DNA of 64,000 nt, taken from positions 434,001 through 498,000 of the forward strand of contig JADCRD010000001.1 of the NCBI GenBank assembly GCA_014946745.1, given 5' to 3'. This DNA comes from Lysobacterales bacterium (lineage in GTDB: Bacteria > Pseudomonadota > Gammaproteobacteria > Xanthomonadales > Xanthomonadaceae). Shown in pieces: positions 1 to 7,807 of this stretch (position 1 is the stretch's first letter; each line of letters begins with the position of its first letter). The notes under the pieces were generated by a model that had not been told where the DNA came from, ran no database searches, and saw nothing but the letters and a program-made list of their open reading frames with translations. The position numbers were made by a program, and so were the translations under genes.

Positions 1-52
1 AACCCTCAGCACCCACCAAAGCAAAGTATCCGGTCGCTGTCAAAAAAAGTTG

Positions 53-81
53 TAGACAGCGGTACAGTTGACCAGCATAAT
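53..81 (+). promoter_or_regulatory. Promoter of the tRNA-Asp gene
   Basis: A TAGACA -35 box (53-58) and a CATAAT -10 box (76-81) are separated by exactly 17 bp, and a GC-rich discriminator follows directly. This is the layout of sigma-70 stable-RNA promoters under growth-rate or stringent control. The -35 box sits in the right arm of a 7-bp inverted repeat (CGCTGTC at 35-41, GACAGCG at 55-61). The call rests on spacing and box similarity only. Confidence 0.55.
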
Positions 82-95
82 GCTGGGCTTAGCGC

Positions 96-172
96 GGAGT
101 GGTAGTTCAGTCGGTTAGAATACCGGCCTGTCACGCCGGGGGTCGCGGGTTCGAGTCCCGTCCACTCCGCCA
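96..172 (+). tRNA. tRNA-Asp (anticodon GUC)
   Basis: The 77-nt sequence folds as a cloverleaf. The acceptor arms GGAGTGG (96-102) and CCACTCC (162-168) pair perfectly, followed by discriminator G and an encoded CCA (170-172). The anticodon GTC lies at 130-132, and the T-arm carries the usual GGTTCGAGTCC. The sequence closely resembles E. coli tRNA-Asp. It stands just upstream of ppiD and has its own promoter and terminator. Confidence 0.97.
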
Positions 173-179
173 TCTCTTC

Positions 180-210
180 AAGGGCGCCCGCGTGGCGCCC
201 TTGTTTTTTT
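180..210 (+). terminator. Rho-independent terminator of tRNA-Asp
   Basis: A 9-bp perfect stem (AAGGGCGCC at 180-188, GGCGCCCTT at 194-202) with a 5-nt loop is followed by G and seven T. It lies 8 nt after the tRNA and isolates it from ppiD. Confidence 0.9.
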
Positions 211-258
211 CCGGGTACGGATGTCCCGTGCCCGCCACCCGAGCACGGTCGAATTCGC

Positions 259-2172
259 ATGCTGCAGACACTGCGTGAGAAAACCACCGGCTGGGTCGCC
301 GTCGTCATCGTCGGTGCACTCGCCATCCCCTTCGCCTTCGTGGGTATCGAGAACTATCGCGCCCAGTCGATCGCCGACTACGTCGCCAAGGTTGGCGAGA
401 TCGAAATCAGCCGGGATGACTTCACGCGTCGCTTCGAGGGCTACGTGCAGCGCGCCCAGCAGATGATGGGCGAGTCATTCCAGCGCTCGCTGGTCGACAC
501 CCCCGAGGCGAGACGTCAGGTGCTCGATCAGATGATCGACGAGGCCTTGTACCGCACGGCCGCGATGCAAATGGGGCTCAGGGTCACGCCGGAGCGGCTG
601 CAGGATGAGATCAAGGCCATCCCAGCGCTGCAGGTCGCCGGCCAGTTTAGTCCTGAGCTCTACCGCGATCTGCTGACGCGCGAACGTCTCACCGCGTCCG
701 GGCTGGAACAGATCCTTGCGCGCGAGATCGAGGCGTCGTTCTTGCCCGAGGGTCTGACTCGCAGCGCTCTGGTCACTCCGGCCTACGTGGACAGTTATCT
801 GGCTTTGCGGGATCAGAAGCGCAGTTTTGCCTACCTGGAATTGCCTGCGCCCGCCCTGGCCGAGACTCCCGATGACGCCGCGCTTCGTGCGCACTACGAC
901 GCGAATCTCGAAAGCTATCGCAGCGAGGAGACAGTCAGCGTCGAGTACATCGCGCTCGATGCGGCCTCGATCACCGTGAGCGAAGAGGTCAGCGACGAGA
1001 ACCTGCGAGTTCTTTACGACGAAGCAGGGCGCCGCTTCGTTGAGCCCGAGCAGCGACTGGCCTCGCACATCCTGATCCGCGTGCCAGCGAACGCCGACGC
1101 CGCTACGGAAGCTGAGGCTCTGTCCAAGGCTGAAGCAGCGCTCGCTCGTGCCCGCGCAGAGGGTGCTGACTTTGCAGCCTTGGCCACCGAACTGTCCGAG
1201 GATCCAGGTTCGCGCGGCTCCGGTGGCGACCTGGGGTGGCTTGAGCGCGGCTTCACTGATCCCGCATTCGAGGAAGCGCTTTTCGCGCTGAGCGCGGGCA
1301 CCCTGAGCGAGCCCGTGAAGTCCGCGGAAGGGTGGCACGTCATTCAGCTGCGCGAAGTGCGTGCTGAAGTGGCCAAACCTTTCGAAGAGGTGCGCGAAGA
1401 GCTCCGCGCCGAGTACGTCGCAGCGGAGAAAGAGCGCCAGCTCGACGAGCTTGCCGGACGCATGGTGGAACTGCTGCTGAAGGATCCGACCGCTCTTGAG
1501 GACACAGCCGCAGCCCTGGGCGTGGAACTGAAGACTGCCGGCCCCTTTACCCGCGGCGCTGGCGTAGATGCGATCAGCAACGAAGCCAAGGTGCGGGAAG
1601 CGGCGTTCTCCCCGACCGTGCTCGAGGATCGGCTGGTCAGCGACATGATCGAGCTGCCTGGTGGCCAGCGCGTGGCACTTCGCGTGACCGATCACGTTCC
1701 GTCTGCAGTCCTCGCTTTCGAGGATGTGCGCACCCGCGTGCTCGCAGAGGTGAGCGAAGCGCGTCTGGCTGAGCAGGCGCGAACCGAGGCCGATGCGCTT
1801 CTGGCGCAGTTGAAGTCAGGCGAGGCCACGCTCGAAGCGATCGCCGAGGCGCGCAGCATCGAGTTGAAGACCGGCGACGCACTCGGTCGAAACGCCTTCA
1901 CCGTCAACCCTTCGCTCTTGCAGCAGGTCTTCCAGATGCCGGCGCCTTCGGCGGATGCTGCGACCTGGGGTCAGTTTGATATCGGGGGAGCCAGCCACGC
2001 TGTGGTGAAGCTGACCAGCGTGCAGGCGGGTGATCCCGCTGCCGTGCCTCAGGCCGAGCGCGATGCCCTTCGCGAACAGGTGAGCCAGGCGCTGGGCGAC
2101 GCTGAAGCGCGCGCCCTGGCGGCCGCTCTGCGGCAGCGAACGACCATCGAGCTCGCCGAAGACCGCCTCTGA
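259..2172 (+). CDS. ppiD: Periplasmic folding chaperone / peptidyl-prolyl isomerase PpiD
   Basis: This 637-aa protein has a short cytoplasmic start and one membrane anchor (about residues 11-30), leaving the rest in the periplasm. A SurA-like N-terminal chaperone region covers about 35-200. A parvulin rotamase domain lies at about 265-368, with a typical SHILI opening and GGDLGW core. A second chaperone-like region forms the C-terminus. Length and order match PpiD, which sits at the Sec translocon and helps newly exported outer-membrane proteins fold. The ATG at 259 is chosen because the anchor begins ten residues later; no strong Shine-Dalgarno precedes it. In enterobacteria ppiD follows lon-hupB, and those genes may lie just before the window. 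Confidence 0.93.
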   Translation: MLQTLREKTTGWVAVVIVGALAIPFAFVGIENYRAQSIADYVAKVGEIEISRDDFTRRFEGYVQRAQQMMGESFQRSLVDTPEARRQVLDQMIDEALYRTAAMQMGLRVTPERLQDEIKAIPALQVAGQFSPELYRDLLTRERLTASGLEQILAREIEASFLPEGLTRSALVTPAYVDSYLALRDQKRSFAYLELPAPALAETPDDAALRAHYDANLESYRSEETVSVEYIALDAASITVSEEVSDENLRVLYDEAGRRFVEPEQRLASHILIRVPANADAATEAEALSKAEAALARARAEGADFAALATELSEDPGSRGSGGDLGWLERGFTDPAFEEALFALSAGTLSEPVKSAEGWHVIQLREVRAEVAKPFEEVREELRAEYVAAEKERQLDELAGRMVELLLKDPTALEDTAAALGVELKTAGPFTRGAGVDAISNEAKVREAAFSPTVLEDRLVSDMIELPGGQRVALRVTDHVPSAVLAFEDVRTRVLAEVSEARLAEQARTEADALLAQLKSGEATLEAIAEARSIELKTGDALGRNAFTVNPSLLQQVFQMPAPSADAATWGQFDIGGASHAVVKLTSVQAGDPAAVPQAERDALREQVSQALGDAEARALAAALRQRTTIELAEDRL

Positions 2173-2198
2173 GGCACGTCGTCCGGAGACCGACAAGC

Positions 2199-2231
2199 AG
2201 AAAGGCCCGCGAATGCGGGCCTTTCTGTTTT
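2199..2231 (+). terminator. Rho-independent terminator of ppiD
   Basis: A 12-bp perfect stem (AGAAAGGCCCGC at 2199-2210, GCGGGCCTTTCT at 2215-2226) with loop GAAT is followed by GTTTT. It begins 26 nt after the ppiD stop codon. Confidence 0.9.
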
Positions 2232-2556
2232 CTCGGCGCTTCGATGGTCCTGGCACTCGGCGCCTGTCGCTCGAGCGTCTGTGCCTGCGCAGCAAATCCG
2301 TGGGGCGCCGCAAAGCTGCTCGACGCGAGCCGCCGCGCGAAAGGATGGCGTGGTTTCTGTACAGAGCCGCTCGCCACAGCCCTCGCGATAGGCATTCGCC
2401 TGGCTGGCCGTCGAAAACCAGACCCTCAGCTCGGCTAAGGAGAGCCGAGTCGACAGATCAAGCGCATAGGCGAGGGCTTTGTCGGGAGGCGGAACGGACC
2501 TGTGCCGGACCGCCGACTCCAAAGACTCCCGGGACGGGAGACTATCGACAAGCGAG
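2232..2556. other. Intergenic stretch without a supported gene
   Basis: No open frame here has convincing protein character. Small inverted repeats are visible: CTCGGCT/AGCCGAG at about 2430-2450 and CTCCCG/CGGGAG at about 2526-2540. The stretch separates the ppiD terminator from a dispersed repeat and may be decayed repeat sequence, but I cannot show that. Confidence 0.5.
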
Positions 2557-2712
2557 GGGTGCAACACGGATCAAGTCCATCCTGAACTTGATCCGCGCCC
2601 GCGAGCTTGGCGCCGCCGGACTGGCTTCCGCTGGATCAGGCATCTGCGCACTGGATCCGCGATAGCGTCCTCCACAGGGCGCGGCAACGCTGAATTCTTG
2701 AGCGTTGCCCTA
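2557..2712 (-). repeat. Dispersed MITE-like repeat, copy B (overlaps the fabI stop)
   Basis: Read on the minus strand, the element starts TA-GGGCAACGCTCAAG and forms a terminal hairpin (GGCAACGCT with AGCGTTGCC). It ends in a second perfect hairpin (GGATCAAGT with ACTTGATCC) and GTGTTGCACCCC. Copy A at 48.6 kb shares the ends and much of the interior. The leading TAG is also the stop codon of fabI, so the element begins exactly at the gene's end. It lies between the convergent genes ppiD and fabI. Confidence 0.6.
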
Positions 2713-3498
2713 AACGTCGATGCCCGTCATGCCCAGAACGTTGTAGCCGCAGTCGACATAGGTCACCTCGCCGGTGACGCCAGCTGCGAGGTCGGAGCAC
2801 AGAAAAGCGCCAACGTTGCCGACATCCTCGATGGTGACGTTTCGTCGCAGCGGCGCGTGTTCGGCGACGTGGCTGAGCATCTTGCGCAAGCTTCCTACAC
2901 CCGAGGCAGCCAGCGTCTTGATCGGGCCAGCCGAGACCGCGTTCACGCGCGTGCCCTCCGGGCCGAGATTGAGCGCAAGGTAGCGCACACAGGCCTCAAG
3001 GCTCGCCTTGGCCAGACCCATCACGTTGTAATTCGCGAGCGCGCGTTCGGCGCCCAGATAGCTCAGCGTCAGAATGCTGCCGTTGCGGCCCTGCATCAGC
3101 GGGCGCGCGGCCTTGGCCAAGGCGGCCAGGCTATAGCTGGAGATGTCGTGAGCGATGCGGAAGTTCTCGCGCGTCAGATTGTCCAAAAACTGGCCGTCCA
3201 GCGCTTCACGCGGCGCGTAGCCGACCGAGTGAACCAGGACGTCCAGATGACCCCAGCGCTGGCCGAGCTCGGTCATCACCGCATCGATCTCGGCATCTGA
3301 GGCGACGTCACAGGGCAAGACCGGGCCACCGCCAAACTCAGCGGCGGCCTCTTCGACGCGCGAGCGCAGCTTCTCGTTCTGATAGGTAAACGCCAGCTCG
3401 GCGCCCTGTTTGTGCATGGCCTCGGCGATGCCCCAGGCGATCGAGCGTTGGCTGGCGATACCGACGATCAGAGCGCGCTTGCCCTGCATGAATCCCAT
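2710..3498 (-). CDS. fabI: Enoyl-[acyl-carrier-protein] reductase (NADH) FabI
   Basis: This 262-aa member of the short-chain dehydrogenase family is the size of E. coli FabI. It catalyses the last reduction of each fatty-acid elongation cycle. Visible are the FabI-type cofactor loop [13 protein letters not shown] (residues 13-25) and the catalytic pattern Tyr147, Tyr157-x6-Lys164, which aligns with E. coli Tyr146/Tyr156/Lys163. The ATG at 3498 (start MGFMQGK) is chosen because AGGAGG precedes it; the open frame extends 80 codons further without family similarity. The stop codon TAG coincides with the end of a dispersed repeat. Sensitivity to triclosan-class inhibitors would be expected from family knowledge only. 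Confidence 0.95.
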   Translation of the reverse strand: MGFMQGKRALIVGIASQRSIAWGIAEAMHKQGAELAFTYQNEKLRSRVEEAAAEFGGGPVLPCDVASDAEIDAVMTELGQRWGHLDVLVHSVGYAPREALDGQFLDNLTRENFRIAHDISSYSLAALAKAARPLMQGRNGSILTLSYLGAERALANYNVMGLAKASLEACVRYLALNLGPEGTRVNAVSAGPIKTLAASGVGSLRKMLSHVAEHAPLRRNVTIEDVGNVGAFLCSDLAAGVTGEVTYVDCGYNVLGMTGIDV

Positions 3499-3755
3499 AC
3501 TTCCTCCTGCGTTGCGATGATGCCGGCGCACACGGCAGTAAGCCGATTGTCCAGCCCAGTGGATGGCGCTCGCCGACATCGGCGAATACGCACGCGTATG
3601 CAGGCGGTTGGCGCCTGCAGGCGCGCAAGTGTGCACGCTGAGCGCTGTGATGGCCACGCCCGCTGCGTATCGAAGCCCGCGTACGCCGGGGTACTGCCGA
3701 GCGCGCTGGATGCCTTGCGAAGACGCGGGCAACAGCACGCGCCCGGCGACGCCTT
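3499..3755. other. Upstream region of fabI
   Basis: This 257-bp non-coding stretch presumably contains the fabI promoter on the minus strand; no box pair stands out. It joins repeat copy E, so about 500 bp between fabI and mltD is free of genes. Confidence 0.5.
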
Positions 3756-3947
3756 AGGGAACGTCTGAACAACGCGGTCCGGGAGTTGTTCAGACGCCGC
3801 GAGTCCGCTGCGGGCCCGGACTCGTTCGACCGCTGTGCGGCGACGCCTTCGCCGCGCTCGGTCACCCCAGATCAGGCACTGACGTGCTCGATCCGCGCGC
3901 GCGCCAGTCGTTGCGCGCCGGAAGCTCCGATAAATCAGAGCTTCCTT
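3756..3947 (-). repeat. Dispersed MITE-like repeat, copy E
   Basis: Read on the minus strand, the element opens with AAGGAAGCTCTGATTTATC, forming a hairpin (GGAAGCTC with GAGCTTCC). It has a core resembling copies C and D (CGAGCGCGGCGAAGGCGTCG at 3841-3860). It closes with a hairpin (GTCTGAACAAC with GTTGTTCAGAC) and GTTCCCTA. The two ends are imperfect inverted repeats. It is about 192 bp, the same length as copy D at 18.3 kb. It lies about 50 bp past the mltD stop codon. Confidence 0.65.
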
Positions 3948-3998
3948 GGCTCGGTTTGCATCGCGGATGAACTGTCTCTTCCGGGAACGCCGCGTTCT

Positions 3999-5228
3999 TC
4001 AGCGCGCACCAGCGCCTGCTGCTGCCGACCCAGGCGCGAGACGCAGCACTTGGCCGATTCGAAGCACCGATTTTGCGTTCAGGCCGTTCCACTGCAGAAG
4101 ATCGGCGAGGCTCAGCCCGTGTCGACGAGCAATCGCTGACAGCGTGTCGCCTGCAACCACGGTGTGCGCACGCGGCTCTGGCACTGAGACCTCGCCAGAC
4201 TTCACGCGCTCCATGAAGGCAAGCAGGCCGGCCGCGGCATTCTCGGGGAGAAGGAGATCCTTGTCCCCGCGTGCCGGCGCTGCGGGACGCAGCAGCGGAT
4301 TGAGGCTGCGCAGCAGTTCAGCATTCACGCCCGAGGCTTCGCTTAGCAGGTCCAGACGCTGCAGCCGTGGCGGCGCGGTCACGCGCGTCAGCGGTTCGAA
4401 ACCGTCTGGGTCCGGCAGACGGATGCCGAACCTCTCGGGTTCGCTGAGCATGCAGGCCCAGGCCTTGAGCTTCTCCACGTACTCGTAGGTGCCGCGCGCC
4501 AGTCCCTGGGGCAACTGGCCGGGGGGCGGCGGTTGATCCAAGCGTTCGAGCAGCTTGCTGAGTCGAAAGGCTCCGGCGTTGTAGCCGGCCGCCGCCAACG
4601 CCCAATCGCCATGCTGTGACTGCAGTTGGGCCAGATGTTCGAGGGCGGCTTCGGTCGCATCCACCACCGACAGGCGCTCGTCGCGCTCGCCGCTGACCCT
4701 GAGTCCAAAATGGCGAGCGGTATCCGCCGTGAACTGCCACATTCCGGCCGGACCCGCCGGGGAGCGAGCCTGCGGTCGGTAGCTGCTCTCGATGATCGGA
4801 ATCAGGGCGAACTCGCCCGGCAGGTCTGCGGCTTCGATCTGGCTCAGCACGTAGTCGAATAGCGGCAGCATGGGCGCGATGCGTGCGCCGAAACGGTCCG
4901 GGCGCGGCGCGTACAGTCGAATCCACTGCGCTTGGCGTGCGCTCTCCTCGCAGTGGTCCGATCCCAGTCGGGCGCGCAGGCGCTCGAACACATCCGGCGG
5001 AGGCGGAGCGGGCTTCTCGATCGGTTCGGGTGGCGGTGGAGCAGCCGGTATCGACTCGGGCGTTGACTCCACCGCGGCAGGCGGCGGCGTCGCCAGCGCC
5101 GGGCGCTTTGGTGCGTGACAGCCGCTCATGCAGAGCGCCATCCAGAGTGCGAGCACGACCCGCAGCTCGCTGCGAGGCCTCGCAGTTGCCGGGCGACTCG
5201 TCGGCTTGTGTCCGCCACTTCGCATCAT
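3999..5228 (-). CDS. mltD: Membrane-bound lytic murein transglycosylase D (lipoprotein, one LysM)
   Basis: This 409-aa predicted outer-membrane lipoprotein cleaves peptidoglycan glycan strands to 1,6-anhydro ends. A signal sequence ends in a lipobox with Cys37 (CMSGC). A proline-rich linker follows (about 45-80), then an SLT domain with catalytic Glu147 in IIESSY and the motifs GMWQFT and AAGYNAG. One LysM peptidoglycan-binding module lies at about 355-400. E. coli MltD has two LysM modules, so this is a shorter version. Its ATG overlaps the gloB stop (ATGA), as in the mltD-gloB pair of other gammaproteobacteria, so translation is probably coupled. Confidence 0.92.
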   Translation of the reverse strand: MMRSGGHKPTSRPATARPRSELRVVLALWMALCMSGCHAPKRPALATPPPAAVESTPESIPAAPPPPEPIEKPAPPPPDVFERLRARLGSDHCEESARQAQWIRLYAPRPDRFGARIAPMLPLFDYVLSQIEAADLPGEFALIPIIESSYRPQARSPAGPAGMWQFTADTARHFGLRVSGERDERLSVVDATEAALEHLAQLQSQHGDWALAAAGYNAGAFRLSKLLERLDQPPPPGQLPQGLARGTYEYVEKLKAWACMLSEPERFGIRLPDPDGFEPLTRVTAPPRLQRLDLLSEASGVNAELLRSLNPLLRPAAPARGDKDLLLPENAAAGLLAFMERVKSGEVSVPEPRAHTVVAGDTLSAIARRHGLSLADLLQWNGLNAKSVLRIGQVLRLAPGSAAAGAGAR

Positions 5229-5992
5229 CTGAACTCATCCTTCCAGCGGCGCAGCGCGCCGAAAACCTGGTCTGGCGCGTCAAGCGAGTGCCCACATCGC
5301 GCTTCGGCAGCCGCAAGGACTTCGGGCTGATCAACGCGCAGGAACGGATTGCATTCGAGCTCGGAGGCCAGCGCCACGGGAAGGCTCGAACGCCCCTGTT
5401 CGCGGGCGGCAGCGATCGACTGGGCGCGCGCGCGGAGCGCAGTGTTGTTCGGATCGACGACCTGCGCGAATCGGGCATTGGCTGCGCTGTACTCGTGCGC
5501 GCAGCAGACCAGCGTGTCAGCCGGCAGCGCGGCCAGTCGCTGTAGCGAACGGTGCATTTGCTGCGCGTCACCCTCGAACATCCGCCCGCAGCCAAGGCTG
5601 AACAAGGTGTCGCCACAGAAAACATAGCCGTCGATGTGATAGCTCACATGCGAGCGCGTGTGGCCGGGCGTAGCGATCACTCGGATTGAATCCTGCCAGC
5701 CATCAACGGTAAGGAGTTCGCCATCTTCGATGCAGCGCAGCTGGCCCCGTATACGAGCATCGGCAGGCGCGAAGCACGGCAGGCCCAGCCTTCGCTGCAG
5801 CTCGACCACGCCGCCTACGTGATCGGCATGGTGATGAGTGACAAGGATCGCCGCGAGCTCAAGTCCGCGCTCGACTTCTTCGATGACCACCTGTGCGTCA
5901 CCCGGGTCGACGACAATGGCTCCAGCGTCCGGCGCGTGCAGCAGCCAGACGTAGTTGTCATCAAATGCAGGCAGGGCAGAGACCGTGATCAA
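5225..5992 (-). CDS. gloB: Hydroxyacylglutathione hydrolase (glyoxalase II)
   Basis: This 255-aa metallo-beta-lactamase-fold enzyme hydrolyses S-lactoylglutathione to lactate and glutathione in methylglyoxal detoxification. The binuclear metal motif THHHADH is at residues 52-58. Further ligands lie in PGHTRSH and in the HEYSAANARF segment typical of glyoxalase II. The C-terminal substrate-binding domain is present, and the length fits the family. The best start is a TTG at 5992 (MITVSALPAFDDNY), since the family N-terminus begins there. It is upstream of mltD with a 4-bp overlap. The divergent hydrolase gene starts within a few bases of this start codon. Confidence 0.94.
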   Translation of the reverse strand: MITVSALPAFDDNYVWLLHAPDAGAIVVDPGDAQVVIEEVERGLELAAILVTHHHADHVGGVVELQRRLGLPCFAPADARIRGQLRCIEDGELLTVDGWQDSIRVIATPGHTRSHVSYHIDGYVFCGDTLFSLGCGRMFEGDAQQMHRSLQRLAALPADTLVCCAHEYSAANARFAQVVDPNNTALRARAQSIAAAREQGRSSLPVALASELECNPFLRVDQPEVLAAAEARCGHSLDAPDQVFGALRRWKDEFR

Positions 5993-6746
5993 GCAGGTGC
6001 AGGGTCAGCATGGGGGCGCAGAGTCTGGCAGATGCCAATCGGCGGCGCATGACGCGCTGCCCACTGCCCTGGCGCTGCATGGCGCGGGCGGCGGCGCCTG
6101 GGAGTGGGCCTGCTGGGCGCGGTCCTGGTCAGCCGCCGGCGGTCAGTTTGTCGCGGCGGACTTCAGTCGTCAGGCTGCTGAACAGAACTGTCGGATCAGT
6201 CCGCTGCTTCGCAACTTGGCTGAGCAGCACCGGCATGTGGTCGGGGGAGTTCTGCTCGGTGCCAGCTTCGGCGCTTTGCTCGCCTGTGCCTTGGCGCGGC
6301 CCCTGCGGGCGGCGGCCCTGGTGCTGCTGAATCCGCTGCCGCCAGCGCCTTTCCACAGCATCGGCGTACAGCGAAAGGATGGGGCCGAACCCGCACCTTC
6401 TTCGATGCGCCGCTGGGGACTGACTGCGTGCCCCGCCGGCACGCGGGCCGCGTTGCCTGAACTGGAGGCCTCTGAGTCGTTGCTTGCGTTCCGGCGCTGG
6501 ACCGACTTCTCCCGAGGATTGCTGGCGGAGGCGCGAGCGGGGATCGCAGTGGAACGCCCCGATTGCCCCGTGCTCGTGGTTCACTCTGATGACGATCAAG
6601 ACATCGATGCGGGTGCCTTGGAGGTCATGGTCGAGCGCTGGCAAACCGCGCATCTGCGCCTGCCTGGCTCGCATGTTTCTCCCCTACTCGGCAAGCGCTG
6701 GTCAGAGGCCTACCGTGGAGTCCGCGCATGGCTTGCCGGGCTTTAG
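5985..6746 (+). CDS. Alpha/beta-hydrolase fold protein
   Basis: This is a small cytoplasmic alpha/beta hydrolase of about 250 aa. An HGAGGG oxyanion-hole motif follows the first strand, and the nucleophile elbow is GASFG. A probable acid lies in HSDDDQD, and the C-terminal GSHVSPL supplies the likely histidine. The substrate cannot be told. The start is uncertain: no ATG exists in the N-terminal part, and GTG codons at 5985 and 5997 are the candidates. Either puts the start head-to-head with gloB, with almost no space between. The stop codon TAG at 6744-6746 is also the first bases of repeat copy C. Confidence 0.75.
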   Translation: MIKQVQGQHGGAESGRCQSAAHDALPTALALHGAGGGAWEWACWARSWSAAGGQFVAADFSRQAAEQNCRISPLLRNLAEQHRHVVGGVLLGASFGALLACALARPLRAAALVLLNPLPPAPFHSIGVQRKDGAEPAPSSMRRWGLTACPAGTRAALPELEASESLLAFRRWTDFSRGLLAEARAGIAVERPDCPVLVVHSDDDQDIDAGALEVMVERWQTAHLRLPGSHVSPLLGKRWSEAYRGVRAWLAGL

Positions 6747-6913
6747 GTCGACGCCGAAGAACTCAGCGTTGCCGCGCGCCACGCAGGTCGCATTGCTTGA
6801 GCCAGTGTGATCGAGCGCAGCGAAGGCATCACCGTGGAGCGGGCGAGCGCGTCCGGACAGGTGCCTGACTCGCGACCACGGATCAAACTCAGCAGGGATT
6901 TGATCAGCCTTGT
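6744..6913 (+). repeat. Dispersed MITE-like repeat, copy C (overlaps hydrolase stop)
   Basis: The copy begins TAGG in the stop codon of the preceding gene and continues with CAGCGTTGCCGCGCGCCACG, as in copies A and B. It then carries the core CGAGCGCAGCGAAGGC (6812-6827) found in copies D and E. It ends with GGATCAAA...TTTGATC, like A and B. It therefore links the two sub-types into one mosaic family. The left hairpin arm is eroded. Confidence 0.6.
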
Positions 6914-7127
6914 CTTTGTCAGACGGAGCTGAGCGATCGGCGGATACGGCGCTGTGCGCGTTCGGCTGACGCGCGCCGACGGAGCGCGCGCCGCTTGATT
7001 CAGCCGCGACTTGTCTTGCTCGATCCGCGCTGAACGCGGTCCTGGGAGTTCAGAGGCGATTAAGTGCCCCGAACCTAGCGTCCATCGCGCCGGGACGGCC
7101 CGGTCTTGGACAGCAGTGGAGTTCGTC
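6914..7127. other. Non-coding region between repeat copy C and the glycine-zipper gene
   Basis: No gene is supported. A short piece near 7030-7060 (CTGAACGCGGTCCTGGGAGTTCAG in two halves) resembles the right-end hairpin of copy E and may be a repeat remnant. The promoter of the next gene should lie here but is not obvious. Confidence 0.4.
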
Positions 7128-7703
7128 ATGAAGCGTGCAGGCCTGCGTTCTTTCTCACTCGTCACCGCAGCGTTCGCGCTGGTTTGCGCGGGCGCGGGCG
7201 CGGCCTCGGCGGACGGCGGTGGCTACGGCCCAGCCTATGACTATGCCCGCGTGGTTGAGGTGCGGCCGATCATCGAGAGCTATCGCGAGCCAGTGCGCAG
7301 CGAGCAGTGCTGGAGCGAACCCGTGACCTATCGCGAGCCCGATCGTTACCGCGGTGGTTCGCGCGATCGCGCTCCGGCCATCCTGGGCGGCATCATCGGA
7401 GGCGCGATCGGCAATCAGTTCGGCAGCGGCAGCGGCCGCGATGCGGCGACCCTCGCGGGTGCCGCGCTCGGCTATGCCGCCGTGCGCGACTCGCAGCGCC
7501 ATCGCGGCGGCTACATCGAGGGGCGCGAGTACACACGCTACGAAGATCGCTGTCGCGTGGTGACCGACTACCGGCGTGAGGATCGCGTGGTCGGCTACGA
7601 CGTGGCCTATCGCTATCGTGGGCGCACCCACTGGACACGCACCGACTTCCATCCTGGTGACCGCATCCAGGTCGAGATCGATGTGCGGCCTGTGCCTTAC
7701 TGA
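7128..7703 (+). CDS. Glycine-zipper 2TM-domain envelope protein
   Basis: This 191-aa exported protein has a signal peptide (residues 1-26, ending around ASA) and no lipobox cysteine. The centre carries a glycine-zipper segment (about 80-115: GGIIGGAIGNQFG, then LAGAALGYAA) of the Rickettsia 17-kDa antigen / SlyB-like family. The rest is unusually rich in Tyr and Arg, with repeated YR/REP motifs. Family members sit in the outer membrane or periplasm and affect envelope integrity; the exact role here is unknown. The ATG at 7128 is preceded by a purine-rich GTGGAG. It is a single-gene unit with a strong terminator. Confidence 0.8.
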   Translation: MKRAGLRSFSLVTAAFALVCAGAGAASADGGGYGPAYDYARVVEVRPIIESYREPVRSEQCWSEPVTYREPDRYRGGSRDRAPAILGGIIGGAIGNQFGSGSGRDAATLAGAALGYAAVRDSQRHRGGYIEGREYTRYEDRCRVVTDYRREDRVVGYDVAYRYRGRTHWTRTDFHPGDRIQVEIDVRPVPY

Positions 7704-7720
7704 TTCCACTTGACGCTTCA

Positions 7721-7759
7721 AGCAACAAGCCGCGCTGCAAAGCGCGGCTTGTTGCTTTT
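7721..7759 (+). terminator. Strong rho-independent terminator
   Basis: A 16-bp perfect stem (AGCAACAAGCCGCGCT at 7721-7736, complementary arm 7741-7756) with loop GCAA runs into TTT. It ends the glycine-zipper transcript 18 nt after its stop codon. Confidence 0.93.
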
Positions 7760-7807
7760 CAGGGGCTGCGGCACAGTGGTTGCTACCGCGATTACCGAGA
7801 CCGCCGC

